A DNA stretch of 64,000 nt from Pseudarthrobacter oxydans (GCF_030812335.1 NZ_JAUSSN010000006.1:1-64000), one strand, 5' to 3'. Shown: positions 55,273-64,000, numbered from the stretch's first letter. A program made the numbers and translations. Notes: generated from the sequence alone by a model not told the origin.

Positions 55273-57819
55273 ATGCAGACCAAAGGCTTGACCCACGGGC
55301 TTCGGAAGTCCGCTACCGCGGTACTCACAGCGCTCCTGCTCCTCGCCAGCCTCGCGGTCGCCCCCGCATCCGTTGCCTACGATCCTGCGTACGCTGTGCC
55401 GACCGGATTGAAGAGCACGGGGCAGACGGACGCGACGGTGAGTTTGTCCTGGGACAAGTCGGCAAATGTGCCACGGTACCGGGTGCAGGTGTACACGAAA
55501 GCGGACATGAGTGATTCCGTGTACTACCGGTTCACCGAGTCGGCGGTGGTGATACCCGATCTGGTGAAGAGCACGCAGTACAAGTTCCGGGTGCGCGGGA
55601 TCACTGCCGACGGGCTGATATCACTGACGGCATACTCCGCGGCGGTCACCGCAACGACTGCGGCCGCACCGGTCTACACTGCGCCGACCTATGCGGTGCC
55701 GACGGGATTGAAGTCCACGGGGCAGACGGACACGACGGTGAGTTTGTCCTGGGACAAGTCGGCGAACGTGCCGCGGTACCGGGTGCAGGTGTACACGAAA
55801 GCGGACATGAGTGATTCCGTGTATTACCGGTTCACCGAGTCGGCTGTGGTGATACCCGGTCTTGTGAAGAGCACGCAGTACAAGTTCCGGGTGCGCGGGA
55901 TCAGTGCCGACGGACTGGTATCCCTCACGGCGTACTCCGCGGCAATCACCGCGTCCACCACAGCTGCGCCTGCCTACACCGTGCCGACGGGATTGAAGAG
56001 CACGGCGCAGACGGATACGACGGTGAGTCTGTCCTGGGACAAGTCGGCGAATCTGCCGCGGTACCGGGTGCAGGTGTACACGAAAGCGGACATGAGTGAT
56101 TCCGTGTATTACCGGTTCACCGAGTCGGCTGTGGTGATACCCGATCTGGTGAACAGCACGCAGTACAAGTTCCGGGTGCGCGGGATCACTGCCGACGGAC
56201 TGGTATCCCTCACGGCGTACTCCGCAGCGATCACCGCAACTACTGCCGCCGCGCCCGCGGCCGCCTACACGGTGCCGACAGGGCTGCAGGCAACGGCTAC
56301 GGGTCCGGACGCCCTCGCAGTGTCCTGGAACCCCGTGGCCAGTGCTCCGGGATACCGGGTGCAGGTTTACAGCAAGTCCGACATGAGCGACTCGGTCTAT
56401 AAGCGCTTCACGGAGGTCTCCGGTGTCATGACCGGGCTGACTCCCACGACGGTCTATTTCGCCAGGGTCAGGGTCATTGGTACTGCGGGGGAGAACCTCA
56501 CTTCCTATTCCCCGGCTGTCACGTTCACCACGCCGCCTGTTTCCCCAACGGTCCCAGCAGCCCCTACGACCCCCACGGGTTTCACCGGGACTTCAACCCA
56601 CCGGACAGTGGACCTGAGCTGGAACCCTGTCCCCAACGCGCCGGGATACCGGCTCGCAGTCGCAACCAAGGCTGATATGTCCGATGCCGCATGGCACCGC
56701 TATTACGGGACCAACACTGCGGAACTCCGTGGGCTGAACGCGCTCACCGCCTACTACTTCCAGGTCAGGGTGATTGACGAGGCCGGAACCAGCCTCAGCG
56801 CTTACACCCCGGTGCTTAACCTGACCACGAAGGCAGAACCGCCAGCCCCGCCCGCCCTCAGCAACCCGTTGACGGTGGCAAGCTACAACGTAATGTGTGC
56901 AAACTGCAGTGCCGAAAGCGACACCACCACCAATGCCCTTCCGTGGTCCGAGCGGCGCACCGCCGTCGTCAACAACATCAAGTCACGGATGCCGGACATT
57001 ATTGGCGCGCAGGAGGCCTCCCAGGGCTGGCTGAATGAGCCGGGCCAGGCAGGCGGGCTGTCGCAGTTCGAGGATCTTCAGCAGCGACTCAACAACACCG
57101 GAGCCAACTACGCGCTCAGCAACACCAAGCGGAATAACTGCATCGACCCCACAACCCCCACCAATTGCGTCTATGCAGACCAGGGAGCTTCCCAGGGGAC
57201 CCGGATCTTCTACAACGCGGCGACCGTCGAGCTCGTCAGGACGGGCAGCAAAGCACTTCCGCTCGCCAGCGTCCCGGAAAATCCCCGGTTTTTCGCCTGG
57301 GCCATTGCCAAGCAGAAATCCACGGGAAAACTCTTCTTCTTCGGCGACACGCACCTTTCCACCAGCAAAGCCGACGGATTCTATGACCTCCGGAAGCAAC
57401 AGGCGGACGCTATTGTCAGCGTCATCAAGCAGGAAAACACCGCTGGCCTACCGGTCGTGATGACCGGCGACCTCAATTCGAGCAAGTGGCAGAAGCCGTC
57501 CAACGCCCCGTACGACGTCTTCACGGCCTTCGGACTCGTCGATCCCCTGGGAAATGACTACTGGGAGGACTTCCCGAGCATGGCGGCCACTGCGGAGAAA
57601 CGGATCAACGCGCACCTCGACAGCTGGAACGGTTTTGCGACCCTCGCACCGGGTGTGGACAACAAGTCGGCAAACGGCTCCTACATCGATTACATCCTGA
57701 CGTCCAAGATGCGCGTATCGCAGTGGGAAACCGTGGCCAACATCGACAGCGCCGGCAACTTCACCGGCATCATCCCCTCGGACCACAACATGCTTGTGGC
57801 GAAGGTGGGACTGCCCTGA
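55273..57819 (+). CDS. Secreted FN3-repeat endonuclease/exonuclease/phosphatase-family protein
   Basis: 848 residues; AAGGGTG precedes the ATG. The signal peptide is cut near 35. Five fibronectin type III units follow (about 41-125, 141-225, 236-320, 333-420, 430-520), the first three almost identical and the last two diverged. The C-terminal EEP domain (about 535-848) has LTVASYNVMCANC, the metal Glu in IIGAQEASQG, GDTHLST, the GDLNSSKW block and the catalytic His in PSDHNMLV. It could be an extracellular nuclease or a phosphodiesterase acting on the wall polymer. No sortase signal or C-terminal anchor is seen, so release or FN3-mediated wall binding is inferred. Confidence 0.85.
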   Translation: MQTKGLTHGLRKSATAVLTALLLLASLAVAPASVAYDPAYAVPTGLKSTGQTDATVSLSWDKSANVPRYRVQVYTKADMSDSVYYRFTESAVVIPDLVKSTQYKFRVRGITADGLISLTAYSAAVTATTAAAPVYTAPTYAVPTGLKSTGQTDTTVSLSWDKSANVPRYRVQVYTKADMSDSVYYRFTESAVVIPGLVKSTQYKFRVRGISADGLVSLTAYSAAITASTTAAPAYTVPTGLKSTAQTDTTVSLSWDKSANLPRYRVQVYTKADMSDSVYYRFTESAVVIPDLVNSTQYKFRVRGITADGLVSLTAYSAAITATTAAAPAAAYTVPTGLQATATGPDALAVSWNPVASAPGYRVQVYSKSDMSDSVYKRFTEVSGVMTGLTPTTVYFARVRVIGTAGENLTSYSPAVTFTTPPVSPTVPAAPTTPTGFTGTSTHRTVDLSWNPVPNAPGYRLAVATKADMSDAAWHRYYGTNTAELRGLNALTAYYFQVRVIDEAGTSLSAYTPVLNLTTKAEPPAPPALSNPLTVASYNVMCANCSAESDTTTNALPWSERRTAVVNNIKSRMPDIIGAQEASQGWLNEPGQAGGLSQFEDLQQRLNNTGANYALSNTKRNNCIDPTTPTNCVYADQGASQGTRIFYNAATVELVRTGSKALPLASVPENPRFFAWAIAKQKSTGKLFFFGDTHLSTSKADGFYDLRKQQADAIVSVIKQENTAGLPVVMTGDLNSSKWQKPSNAPYDVFTAFGLVDPLGNDYWEDFPSMAATAEKRINAHLDSWNGFATLAPGVDNKSANGSYIDYILTSKMRVSQWETVANIDSAGNFTGIIPSDHNMLVAKVGLP
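55396..56235 (+). repeat. Three near-identical FN3-coding tandem repeats
   Basis: Units begin at 55396, 55696 and 55981, each about 255 bp, and differ at few bases. Linkers are 30-45 bp. Units 4 and 5 (from 56272 and about 56560) have diverged much more. Confidence 0.85.
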
Positions 57820-57893
57820 CCAGGGGCCACCGTACGGGCGTGCGATAGGGTTGCTGGTGGCCGGACGGCGGCTGCGGCGACTAGCGGAGGAAC

Positions 57894-58574
57894 ATGACGG
57901 CAATACTCAGGGGCCACGACATACGTGACTACTCGGACGCGAATGGCAACAGCATCGTAGGCGCGCCCGCTTGTTCCCCGGGCGCGTCGATTGAGTTCAA
58001 GGGCGCCAATTGCCGGGTCGTCTTCGGGACCGGATCCAAATTCGGCGGCGCGATCGTATTCCACCGGAACAATTCTTCGGTGAGCATGGGAAAGTGGGCT
58101 TGGTACCGGGGCCGCATCACCTTGGGACTGGAATGCGCCGTGTCGATGGGGGAGAAATTCTACAGCGGTTTTGATTTGCAGATATCGACGGCGGAGGGCG
58201 CGGGCGTTACCTTCGGCGATGACGTACTGATAGCAAATCAGTGCCGCATTCGCGCCGACGATTCCCACCCGATCTACGACGGGGTATCGGGTGAGCGTAT
58301 CAACCCTTCCCGGTCCATAGCGGTCGGGGACCACGTGTGGATAGGCCAGGAAGTTTTCGTGATGCCCGGCTCAACGATCGGTAGCGGGTGCGTCATTGGG
58401 GCGCGGAGTGTTGTCACCAGATCACGCCCCGTCCCGCCGCACACCTTGGCCCTAGGATCCCCGGCGACGGTCCACCGCGAGAAGATCAACTGGGTGCGTA
58501 CGCATCTCCAAATGAACGAGATTCCGGACAGTGTTCCCTCGATCTTTTCCGCTGATGAATTGGTGGGAAACTAG
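57894..58574 (+). CDS. Left-handed beta-helix acyltransferase (WbbJ-like)
   Basis: 226 residues, with GGAGGAAC before the ATG. Hexapeptide repeats run through about 30-185 (VVFGTGSKFGGAIV, VTFGDDVLIANQCRI, IAVGDHVWIGQEVFVMPGST, IGSGCVIGARSVV), and the usual active-site His is in DDSHPIYD near 123. ALGSPATVHREKINW closes it. It probably O-acetylates a sugar of the surface polymer using acetyl-CoA. It is the last plus-strand gene of the cluster and converges with the genes after it. Confidence 0.88.
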   Translation: MTAILRGHDIRDYSDANGNSIVGAPACSPGASIEFKGANCRVVFGTGSKFGGAIVFHRNNSSVSMGKWAWYRGRITLGLECAVSMGEKFYSGFDLQISTAEGAGVTFGDDVLIANQCRIRADDSHPIYDGVSGERINPSRSIAVGDHVWIGQEVFVMPGSTIGSGCVIGARSVVTRSRPVPPHTLALGSPATVHREKINWVRTHLQMNEIPDSVPSIFSADELVGN

Positions 58575-58625
58575 GCCTGCCGGCCGCCAGCGGAGGATGA
58601 TCTTGTCGCCGTGAGGTGCCCGGCA

Positions 58626-59060
58626 CTACGGAGCGTCGGTGGGCTCCTGGCTCCGCGCATAGAGATTATTCAGGACACCGAGAAGTGCGTGGCCGGTGGC
58701 GCTCGCGTCAGCACCGAGCGGAACACGGGCGATCAAATATTTTCCCGATCTTAGAACACAGCCGGTGCGCGCAACTACCCTCTGCAAAATCTCATGCCCG
58801 TCTGCAGCCCTTGTATGCATCTTGACAATGATGTCGTCATCGTCAGTCAGAACAATATCGATCGCAACTTTCCGGCCGCTCCACTCCATGTCCACCACCA
58901 GGCAACGGGACGTATAGAACCACAGCTTTGTTGCCTGCGGGGCTACCTTCAGACCTTGTTCGAGCGTCAGGCTGATGGCAGCCAGGCTTGGGGGAGGGGT
59001 GAAGCTAAGGGGCCGGTCACGTCCAACGTGATGGTCGTTCTGAACCTGCTGGCGCGGCAT
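58626..59060 (-). CDS. Hypothetical protein
   Basis: 144 residues from the ATG at 59060; a longer frame to 59321 would overlap the neighbouring gene and looks non-coding. The body has a coding-like mix: ATKLWFYTSRCLVVDMEWSG, then VAIDIVLTDDDDIIVKMHTR, HEILQRVVARTGCVLRSGKY and a final helix GHALLGVLNNLYAR. No family recognised and no good ribosome binding site, so start and existence are uncertain. It lies downstream of the hydrolase-like gene on the same strand, 112 bp apart. Confidence 0.5.
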   Translation of the reverse strand: MPRQQVQNDHHVGRDRPLSFTPPPSLAAISLTLEQGLKVAPQATKLWFYTSRCLVVDMEWSGRKVAIDIVLTDDDDIIVKMHTRAADGHEILQRVVARTGCVLRSGKYLIARVPLGADASATGHALLGVLNNLYARSQEPTDAP

Positions 59061-59172
59061 TGAAGGGCTGCAATTCTCTCTGTGAACCGGAATGAAAAAT
59101 GAACCATCGTTCAAGCCTTCTGGCGGCGGATTCCGCGGGCAAATAGGAAGCAGATAATCCTGCCAAAGGCAG

Positions 59173-60021
59173 CTAGGCGGAGCCGGGCAGAAGTCCACCG
59201 AATTTTTGCCCGAGTTTGAAGTGCCGGTCCCTGTGGCCACTGCCATCAAAGCCGAAGCCGTTGGAGTCCTCGCCGAAGCGTGGAGAAAGGCCTTCGGCCA
59301 GTATTCCCAAGAGCGAAACAACGAACGGAATGTTGTAGTGAAGTGTCTGCAGATGGTTGCGGGCTAAATCCGAAGCAGTCGATAGGAGGCTGAAATTCGA
59401 ATATCTACGAAAATGGGGCAGCACATCATCCAGATAGTCGATGCAATGGGGATCATAGGGGGACGTGATCAGGTAAACATTGCGCGCTCTGTTGGGATCG
59501 GACCGAATCCGGTCTGGAACTAAATTGTTCAACCAGTCGACGTCGTGTTTCTCAGTGCTGCCACTCATATACCTGATGATTTCTGTTCGCTTTCGATTCA
59601 ACAGGTACGAACCAATGGCCAATTGGGGGGTGAGAGCCAGGATGTTTTTCGCATCACATCTTATTCCCAGTCTGAGCGCCGCCGAACCGCCCTTCGACAT
59701 GCCCACCATGGTGCAATCGTTGCTGCTGAGGTGCAAACTCCCGATAACTTCCTCTATGAGTTGCGCGACCGACTCTTCAATTTCAAAATTGCGCCCTTCG
59801 GCCAGGTAATAGGAATACTCCGCGCCGAACGTGTCGTAAATCCACAATAGATTGGCCCTGTTGTGGGCGAGCAGGGGGCCATCGTGGTCAAAGTCCAGCC
59901 AGTTCATCTCGGCCCGGATGGACGTGAAGATCACGATGATATGCCTGGCGCCCTTCCGTGCTGGCCGAAACTTGAAGTGCACCGGCCGCGGCGAAGCAAT
60001 GTAAGGACTGACCAACTTCAT
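59173..60021 (-). CDS. Alpha/beta-hydrolase-like protein (XcbB/Asp2-like)
   Basis: 282 residues. The nucleophile elbow reads VGMSKGGSAALRLG near 108 (GxSxGG). IIVIFTSIRAEMNWLDFD near 30 and YLITSPYDPHCIDYLDD near 210 (Asp position) with a late His in RNHLQTLHYNIPFVV near 245 complete a plausible triad. The pattern resembles XcbB/CpsF capsule proteins and the Asp2-type acetylhydrolase fold. A role in modifying the surface polymer is inferred from position. The sequence looks less GC-rich than its neighbours by eye. It lies 75 bp downstream of the large transferase gene. Confidence 0.72.
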   Translation of the reverse strand: MKLVSPYIASPRPVHFKFRPARKGARHIIVIFTSIRAEMNWLDFDHDGPLLAHNRANLLWIYDTFGAEYSYYLAEGRNFEIEESVAQLIEEVIGSLHLSSNDCTMVGMSKGGSAALRLGIRCDAKNILALTPQLAIGSYLLNRKRTEIIRYMSGSTEKHDVDWLNNLVPDRIRSDPNRARNVYLITSPYDPHCIDYLDDVLPHFRRYSNFSLLSTASDLARNHLQTLHYNIPFVVSLLGILAEGLSPRFGEDSNGFGFDGSGHRDRHFKLGQKFGGLLPGSA

Positions 60022-60096
60022 GCGGACGTCTCATTCTTTTGGGGACCCGGGATTCCTGAGTGATCGCCGCAGCCGTCAGGGGCTTGGGGACTGGGA

Positions 60097-63000
60097 CTAG
60101 CTGATGGCAAGGTCTCTGCTGCCCAGATTACGCGTCAGGAACTGATTGAGCGCACTCTCAACGTAGTCCGAAGGCTCGAAGCGTTCACGGGGGATTGTGC
60201 CTCGCCCGGCGGCTGCCAATCCTCCAAGAAGTCCGTCCTCGGAATTTTCCACGATCAGGCCGAAACGGTCCTGCAGGACATCCCGGGGCCCGGGCATTTC
60301 AGTGCAGATGATCGAAAGACCCAAAATCATGGCCTCAAATAAAACCATGGGCTGGCCTTCATGGAGAGAGGACAGGACGAAACACTGTGCGCGTTGCAGC
60401 GCCGGGTACGGATTCTGGCGCTGTCCGGCGAGCCAGATGTATCCGGAAGCCTTTTGCCGGAGGATCAGTTTCTCAAGCTCATAGCGCAGAGGACCGTCGC
60501 CGATGATCATGAGCTTGGCCCCGGGATTGGAGTCGTGGAACCGGACAAAGGCCCGGATCAGCTTTCGATGGTCCTTTTCCGGGGACAGCCGACCAATCGT
60601 GACGAAGTTGTAGGGTCCGGTTTCGTACCATTCGGCAATGTCGTGGTCCAACGGTTCGGCGGCTCCCGAGTGGACCCTGTCCGGATCAATCTGGTTGTCG
60701 CAGTGCGTGAAAGCTTCGCGGTCCAAGGCGTATGGGACCGCCAGCTCGCGTCGGTTCTTGTCAGAGACGCTCGAGGCCACGGAGATGAGCGCATCGAAGT
60801 CCCGGTAGAGACGGAAGATGATTTCCAGCACGGGGAACTTCATGAGTTTTTCGTTGGCCATGTCGTTATGCATGTAAATCGACCTGTGGGCCCCGTCCGG
60901 ACTGTAAGCGATCAGACTTGACCAGAACGGCGCATAGCCGTCGAATTCGATGACTGAGTCGAAAACGCTGTCGCTGAAAATGCGCCGGAATTCACGCTTG
61001 AACGATGAGCGGTAGATCTTCCACTGAGCCTCGGAGGGCAGGTCCAGGGTCGCCGTCAATTTTCGGGAAATCCAGCGTTCTTCCGGGGTGTGGGATTGGA
61101 CACCCGTCCTGCCGATTATCTGGACATGGCTCGGCAGTTCATTGAGCTTCTTCATTCGTGCCGGGTCGGCTGCCAGAACGGCCGGTTCGACCACCAGTAC
61201 GGCGCGGAAGCGTGATGTGTCCAGGCTGGCGACCAGGTTTCTGAAGGAGGTCGCAATACCGTTGGGAAGGAGACCATGGTGGAACAGGAGAGTGGTTTTC
61301 TCGTCCGCAGGACCTTCGGCGAGTCCATCCGGGTCGTCTTCGAAGAAGAACCGGGCCACCCTCTTCGCGGCTTTTCCATCCTCTTGCGGGCAGAACTGGT
61401 TCCGGGCGGTGAGATACTCCGGATCGGATTCCGGATCGGCCCTCAGCGAAGACCGGATGCCTGCGGCGAGTCCCGACCTTTCCCGAACCACGGTGCCGGG
61501 CATCTGCTGCATATCGAAGTACAGGCCACGGTTTTCTGCGTAGTCTTCCAGATCGAAGGCGTAGAAGACGATGGGCCGGCCCGTTGGAAGGAAATCGAAG
61601 AAGATGCTCGAGTAGTCCGTGACGAGTAGATCAACCGCGGCAAGGAGGTCATTGGTATCGATGTCACCGGGAACGACCGAAGTGCCGGCGTCGAATCCGG
61701 TCAGCAGGCCCTCCGTGAGGCGGTGGGCTCGGAAGAACACGTGGTGGTCCGCTCCGCGCATGGCGTCCAGGTCGTCCCTAAGCCTGACGGCGTCGACGTG
61801 CCGGTCGTCCGAGGCGCCGCGCCACGTGGGTGCGTAAAGAACCACCGGTTTCTGGTCATCCGGAGAGATCCCCAGCCTCTTGCGCAGTTCACGGCGTTTG
61901 GACTCACCAGCGTTGACCAGGCCATCAATCCGCGGAGAACCCGTGACCGCGATCTTGCCCCTGAATAGACCCTCGATGTCGTGTCGTTGGATCAGGGCCT
62001 GCGAGGTGTGCTGGTTCGGACTCATGATGTGGGTTGACTGCAGAAAGTTCCTGGCAATGTTGGCATGGGCGACCGGGCCGCCTGCCATGTCCCGGCCCAG
62101 CGTTTTCAACGGCGTTCCGTGCCAGGTGTTGAGGTATCTTTGTCCATCTTTGCGCACAAAATACGGCGGAAATGACACGTTATTCACGAGGTGTCCGGCC
62201 GCGGACAGGACTCTCTTGTACAAGTCCGAATTTGTCTGCACGAACCGCACATTCTTGCGGCCGCGGAGACGGTCGGGGATGTTGTCCTCGTTGTTGATAG
62301 CCCAGTAGTGACTGAAGTCCTGGTATCGGGGATCTGAGCAGACCTCGTCGAAGACTGCCAGCGGGTGGCATCCTATGGACGCGCCGTGGTTGCTTTCCCA
62401 GAGGATGGTCTTCGGCTCAAGAGGGAGGGTCTCGTAGTACTCAACGTACTCCAGGCTCGTCTTCTGCGCCTTGTTCTTCACGTAGCTGTCGACGTCTATG
62501 CCGTCGGAGGTCTTAAACAGGCGCATCTGGCGGAATGCGTCGCAGGCGGCGCTGAACGCCCCGCTCTGGTGGCGTGCTGCGCCCAGCTGGTAAAACTTGC
62601 GTGGATCGAGTTTGTTGCTCCGCGCGGCGACGTCTGCAAAGGCGGACCCAGCGGTATCCCATTCGCCCAACTGCGCAGCGAGCTGGCCGACACGCTGCAT
62701 CACCTCGATGGACTGCGTGGCGGCCAGGCCGGGCAGCCTTTGGTCAAGCACGTTCTTGAGGTAGCGGCCGTCACTGCCCGATACATCGATCGGGCTGTCG
62801 GCGGGTGATCCCGGGTGCGGGTAGGTCGCTGAGGCCAAGTAGAAGTCGCAAGCCTCCTTAGCCCGTCCGGCCGTCTCCAGCGCGTAGCCGGCCCGGTAGG
62901 CCCAGTATTTCTTGGAGTCATCCAACCGCCATGCATGTCCATACGCCTCGGCAGCCTGCGGCCACTGGAGGGTGCGTTCACGGGCCAGCCCCAGTTTGTA

Positions 63001-63933
63001 GTGCCAGTACGCGACGTCCGGTTGGAGGATGATCGCGTACTCGTATGCGTCCGCCGCTTCAGCCCAGCGGTAGCAACGGTCGAAAGCAAGTCCGACCCGG
63101 TAGGCAACTTGGGCATTGGCCGGGTGTCGGCGAAGATGGGCTTGATAATGGCCCAGCGCCTCAGTCCACTGGCCCTTCTTCTGGAAGAACGCACCGATTC
63201 CGACGGTGTCCGACTTCAGGTTCTTATCGTGAAGTACGGCCTGCGCATATGACTCCTCGGCTTTCTGCGCCTCGCCACTGAGTTCATATGCGTGCCCGGC
63301 GTAGAAGTAGCATTCCGCGTTGCCGGGACGCATCACGCTGGCTGCCGCATAACTTGCCGCCGCGTCGACGTAGCGATTCATGCCGTACTGGGCGGCGCCA
63401 AGCTGGACTACCCACTCCACACTGGCTTCGTGGGCGTCTCTTCCGGCTGCCAGAACCTGCAGTTGCTGCCACAACGGGCCCTTGTTCTCCCGAAGCCGCT
63501 CGAGCTTTTCCGAGTGGTAGTCGGGATTCCAGTGCTGTGAGCGGGCGAGCGCACCCTCTGGATCGGCCAGGTCAGAGGCCGCCTGAGCAGCACGCAGCCG
63601 GAGCTGCCAGCGCTCCCGATGCGGCTCGAGATCCAGCGCAGCCCTGTAGCTTCCGGCAGCCTCGGCAAAGAGTCCCAGCTGCTCTTGGACGAAACCGAGG
63701 CGGTAATGCCAAGTAGCCGGATGGGGATTCCAGCTGATTGCCATGCGCAGAAAATCCTCCGCTTCGGTCCACTGCCTGAGGTGGAAGTGCGCATGCCCGA
63801 GACGGAAGGCCAGCTCTGCGTCGGGACCCTCCGCGGCGTCGAGCATGGCCGTGTACACCTCGACGGCGGCGGTCCAGTCTTTCCGCTCCTCAAGAAGTAG
63901 TCCGTGTTCGATTGCCTTGTGTGCGGAGCTCAT
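60097..63933 (-). CDS. Three-module TPR / CDP-glycerol glycerophosphotransferase / GT4 protein
   Basis: 1278 residues. About 1-420 are tetratricopeptide repeats (for example FRLGHAHFHLRQWTEAEDFL, YRVGLAFDRCYRWAEAADAY). About 480-880 are a TagF/TagB-type CDP-glycerol:poly(glycerophosphate) glycerophosphotransferase: NTWHGTPLKTLGRD near 603 with the catalytic His, VVLYAPTWRG near 690, FFRAHR near 725 and LVTDYSSIFFDF near 774. About 885-1265 are a GT4 glycosyltransferase: LLFHHGLLPNGIATSFRNL, TIGRLSPEKDHRKLIRAF near 1118 and E-x7-E in EGQPMVLFE near 1198. One chain could therefore make and glycosylate a polyol-phosphate polymer. Start is the ATG at 63933. Confidence 0.88.
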   Translation of the reverse strand: MSSAHKAIEHGLLLEERKDWTAAVEVYTAMLDAAEGPDAELAFRLGHAHFHLRQWTEAEDFLRMAISWNPHPATWHYRLGFVQEQLGLFAEAAGSYRAALDLEPHRERWQLRLRAAQAASDLADPEGALARSQHWNPDYHSEKLERLRENKGPLWQQLQVLAAGRDAHEASVEWVVQLGAAQYGMNRYVDAAASYAAASVMRPGNAECYFYAGHAYELSGEAQKAEESYAQAVLHDKNLKSDTVGIGAFFQKKGQWTEALGHYQAHLRRHPANAQVAYRVGLAFDRCYRWAEAADAYEYAIILQPDVAYWHYKLGLARERTLQWPQAAEAYGHAWRLDDSKKYWAYRAGYALETAGRAKEACDFYLASATYPHPGSPADSPIDVSGSDGRYLKNVLDQRLPGLAATQSIEVMQRVGQLAAQLGEWDTAGSAFADVAARSNKLDPRKFYQLGAARHQSGAFSAACDAFRQMRLFKTSDGIDVDSYVKNKAQKTSLEYVEYYETLPLEPKTILWESNHGASIGCHPLAVFDEVCSDPRYQDFSHYWAINNEDNIPDRLRGRKNVRFVQTNSDLYKRVLSAAGHLVNNVSFPPYFVRKDGQRYLNTWHGTPLKTLGRDMAGGPVAHANIARNFLQSTHIMSPNQHTSQALIQRHDIEGLFRGKIAVTGSPRIDGLVNAGESKRRELRKRLGISPDDQKPVVLYAPTWRGASDDRHVDAVRLRDDLDAMRGADHHVFFRAHRLTEGLLTGFDAGTSVVPGDIDTNDLLAAVDLLVTDYSSIFFDFLPTGRPIVFYAFDLEDYAENRGLYFDMQQMPGTVVRERSGLAAGIRSSLRADPESDPEYLTARNQFCPQEDGKAAKRVARFFFEDDPDGLAEGPADEKTTLLFHHGLLPNGIATSFRNLVASLDTSRFRAVLVVEPAVLAADPARMKKLNELPSHVQIIGRTGVQSHTPEERWISRKLTATLDLPSEAQWKIYRSSFKREFRRIFSDSVFDSVIEFDGYAPFWSSLIAYSPDGAHRSIYMHNDMANEKLMKFPVLEIIFRLYRDFDALISVASSVSDKNRRELAVPYALDREAFTHCDNQIDPDRVHSGAAEPLDHDIAEWYETGPYNFVTIGRLSPEKDHRKLIRAFVRFHDSNPGAKLMIIGDGPLRYELEKLILRQKASGYIWLAGQRQNPYPALQRAQCFVLSSLHEGQPMVLFEAMILGLSIICTEMPGPRDVLQDRFGLIVENSEDGLLGGLAAAGRGTIPRERFEPSDYVESALNQFLTRNLGSRDLAIS

Positions 63934-64000
63934 GCTGTTTACTGCGTCCTAATGTTGTTGCTGGAAATGTGGCAGGGCTGGCTGGCGCCTGGCAATGTTT
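63934..64000 (-). other. Upstream region of the three-module transferase gene
   Basis: 67 bp to the window end. No feature beyond an A-rich stretch near the start codon; the promoter is probably outside. Confidence 0.4.

Noticed and set aside
55396..56235. Direct repeats that might be a CRISPR array
   Set aside because: The units are about 255 bp, in frame, and encode FN3 domains; there are no short repeats with unique spacers.
59061..59321. N-terminal extension of the hypothetical gene to 59321
   Set aside because: The extra residues overlap the hydrolase-like gene and have no coding-like composition.

Overview
The window looks like chromosomal DNA from a high-GC actinobacterium of the Micrococcaceae, most like Arthrobacter/Pseudarthrobacter. 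The basis is strong G/C third-position bias, the amino-acid biosynthesis gene order (ilvD, ilvBNC, serA, leuB, ilvE, gltX, leuCD), the murA-plsC-gpsA-ddl block, and many likely leaderless genes whose TANNNT hexamer lies 6-7 nt before the start codon. No rRNA, CRISPR array or complete insertion sequence was seen.

Layout. 1-2.3 kb: possible edge of an integrated element beside a tRNA-Lys, with a lipoprotein joining a GH16-like domain to a metallophosphoesterase domain. 2.4-4.7 kb: a PQQ-type sugar dehydrogenase lipoprotein and a membrane-anchored sunset-domain protein. 4.8-13.3 kb: a LysR regulator, ilvD, an ilvBNC operon with a leader-peptide attenuator, and serA. 13.4-18.6 kb: an FtsX-type ABC exporter pair and metG. 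18.6-20.6 kb: a perfect 23-bp palindrome, a regulatory-looking intergenic region, a secreted anchored protein and a class F-like sortase. 20.6-27.7 kb: leuB, ilvE, small housekeeping genes, gltX and a HAD phosphatase. 27.8-31.6 kb: tRNA-Gln, tRNA-Glu and two overlapping membrane-associated GTPases. 31.7-35.2 kb: DUF1697, an IclR regulator divergent from leuCD, and leuCD. 35.2-37.5 kb: a secreted PIG-L deacetylase with three near-identical C-terminal domains. 37.8-42.7 kb: murA, plsC, gpsA, ddl and a DUF3515 lipoprotein. 42.8-63.9 kb: a cell-surface polymer cluster.

How the genes work together. The ilv/leu genes make branched-chain amino acids. Copies of an ATA(A/G)TGAGAC-like motif lie before ilvD, ilvB, leuB and between the IclR gene and leuC, so the IclR protein is probably an LtbR/LeuR-type repressor of a dispersed regulon. 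ilvBNC also has a valine-rich leader peptide followed by an intrinsic terminator.

The last 21 kb encode GT4 glycosyltransferases, a TagGH-like ABC exporter, a CgeB-GT2 fusion, a UDP-ManNAc-type dehydrogenase, two TagE/TarM-like glucosyltransferases, an exported FN3-nuclease/phosphatase, an acyltransferase, an alpha/beta-hydrolase-like protein and a three-module TPR / CDP-glycerol glycerophosphotransferase / GT4 protein. Together they suggest a strain-variable glycosylated teichoic-acid-like or teichuronic-like wall polymer. This cluster is the most novel part of the window. All assignments come from reading motifs; no database search was run.
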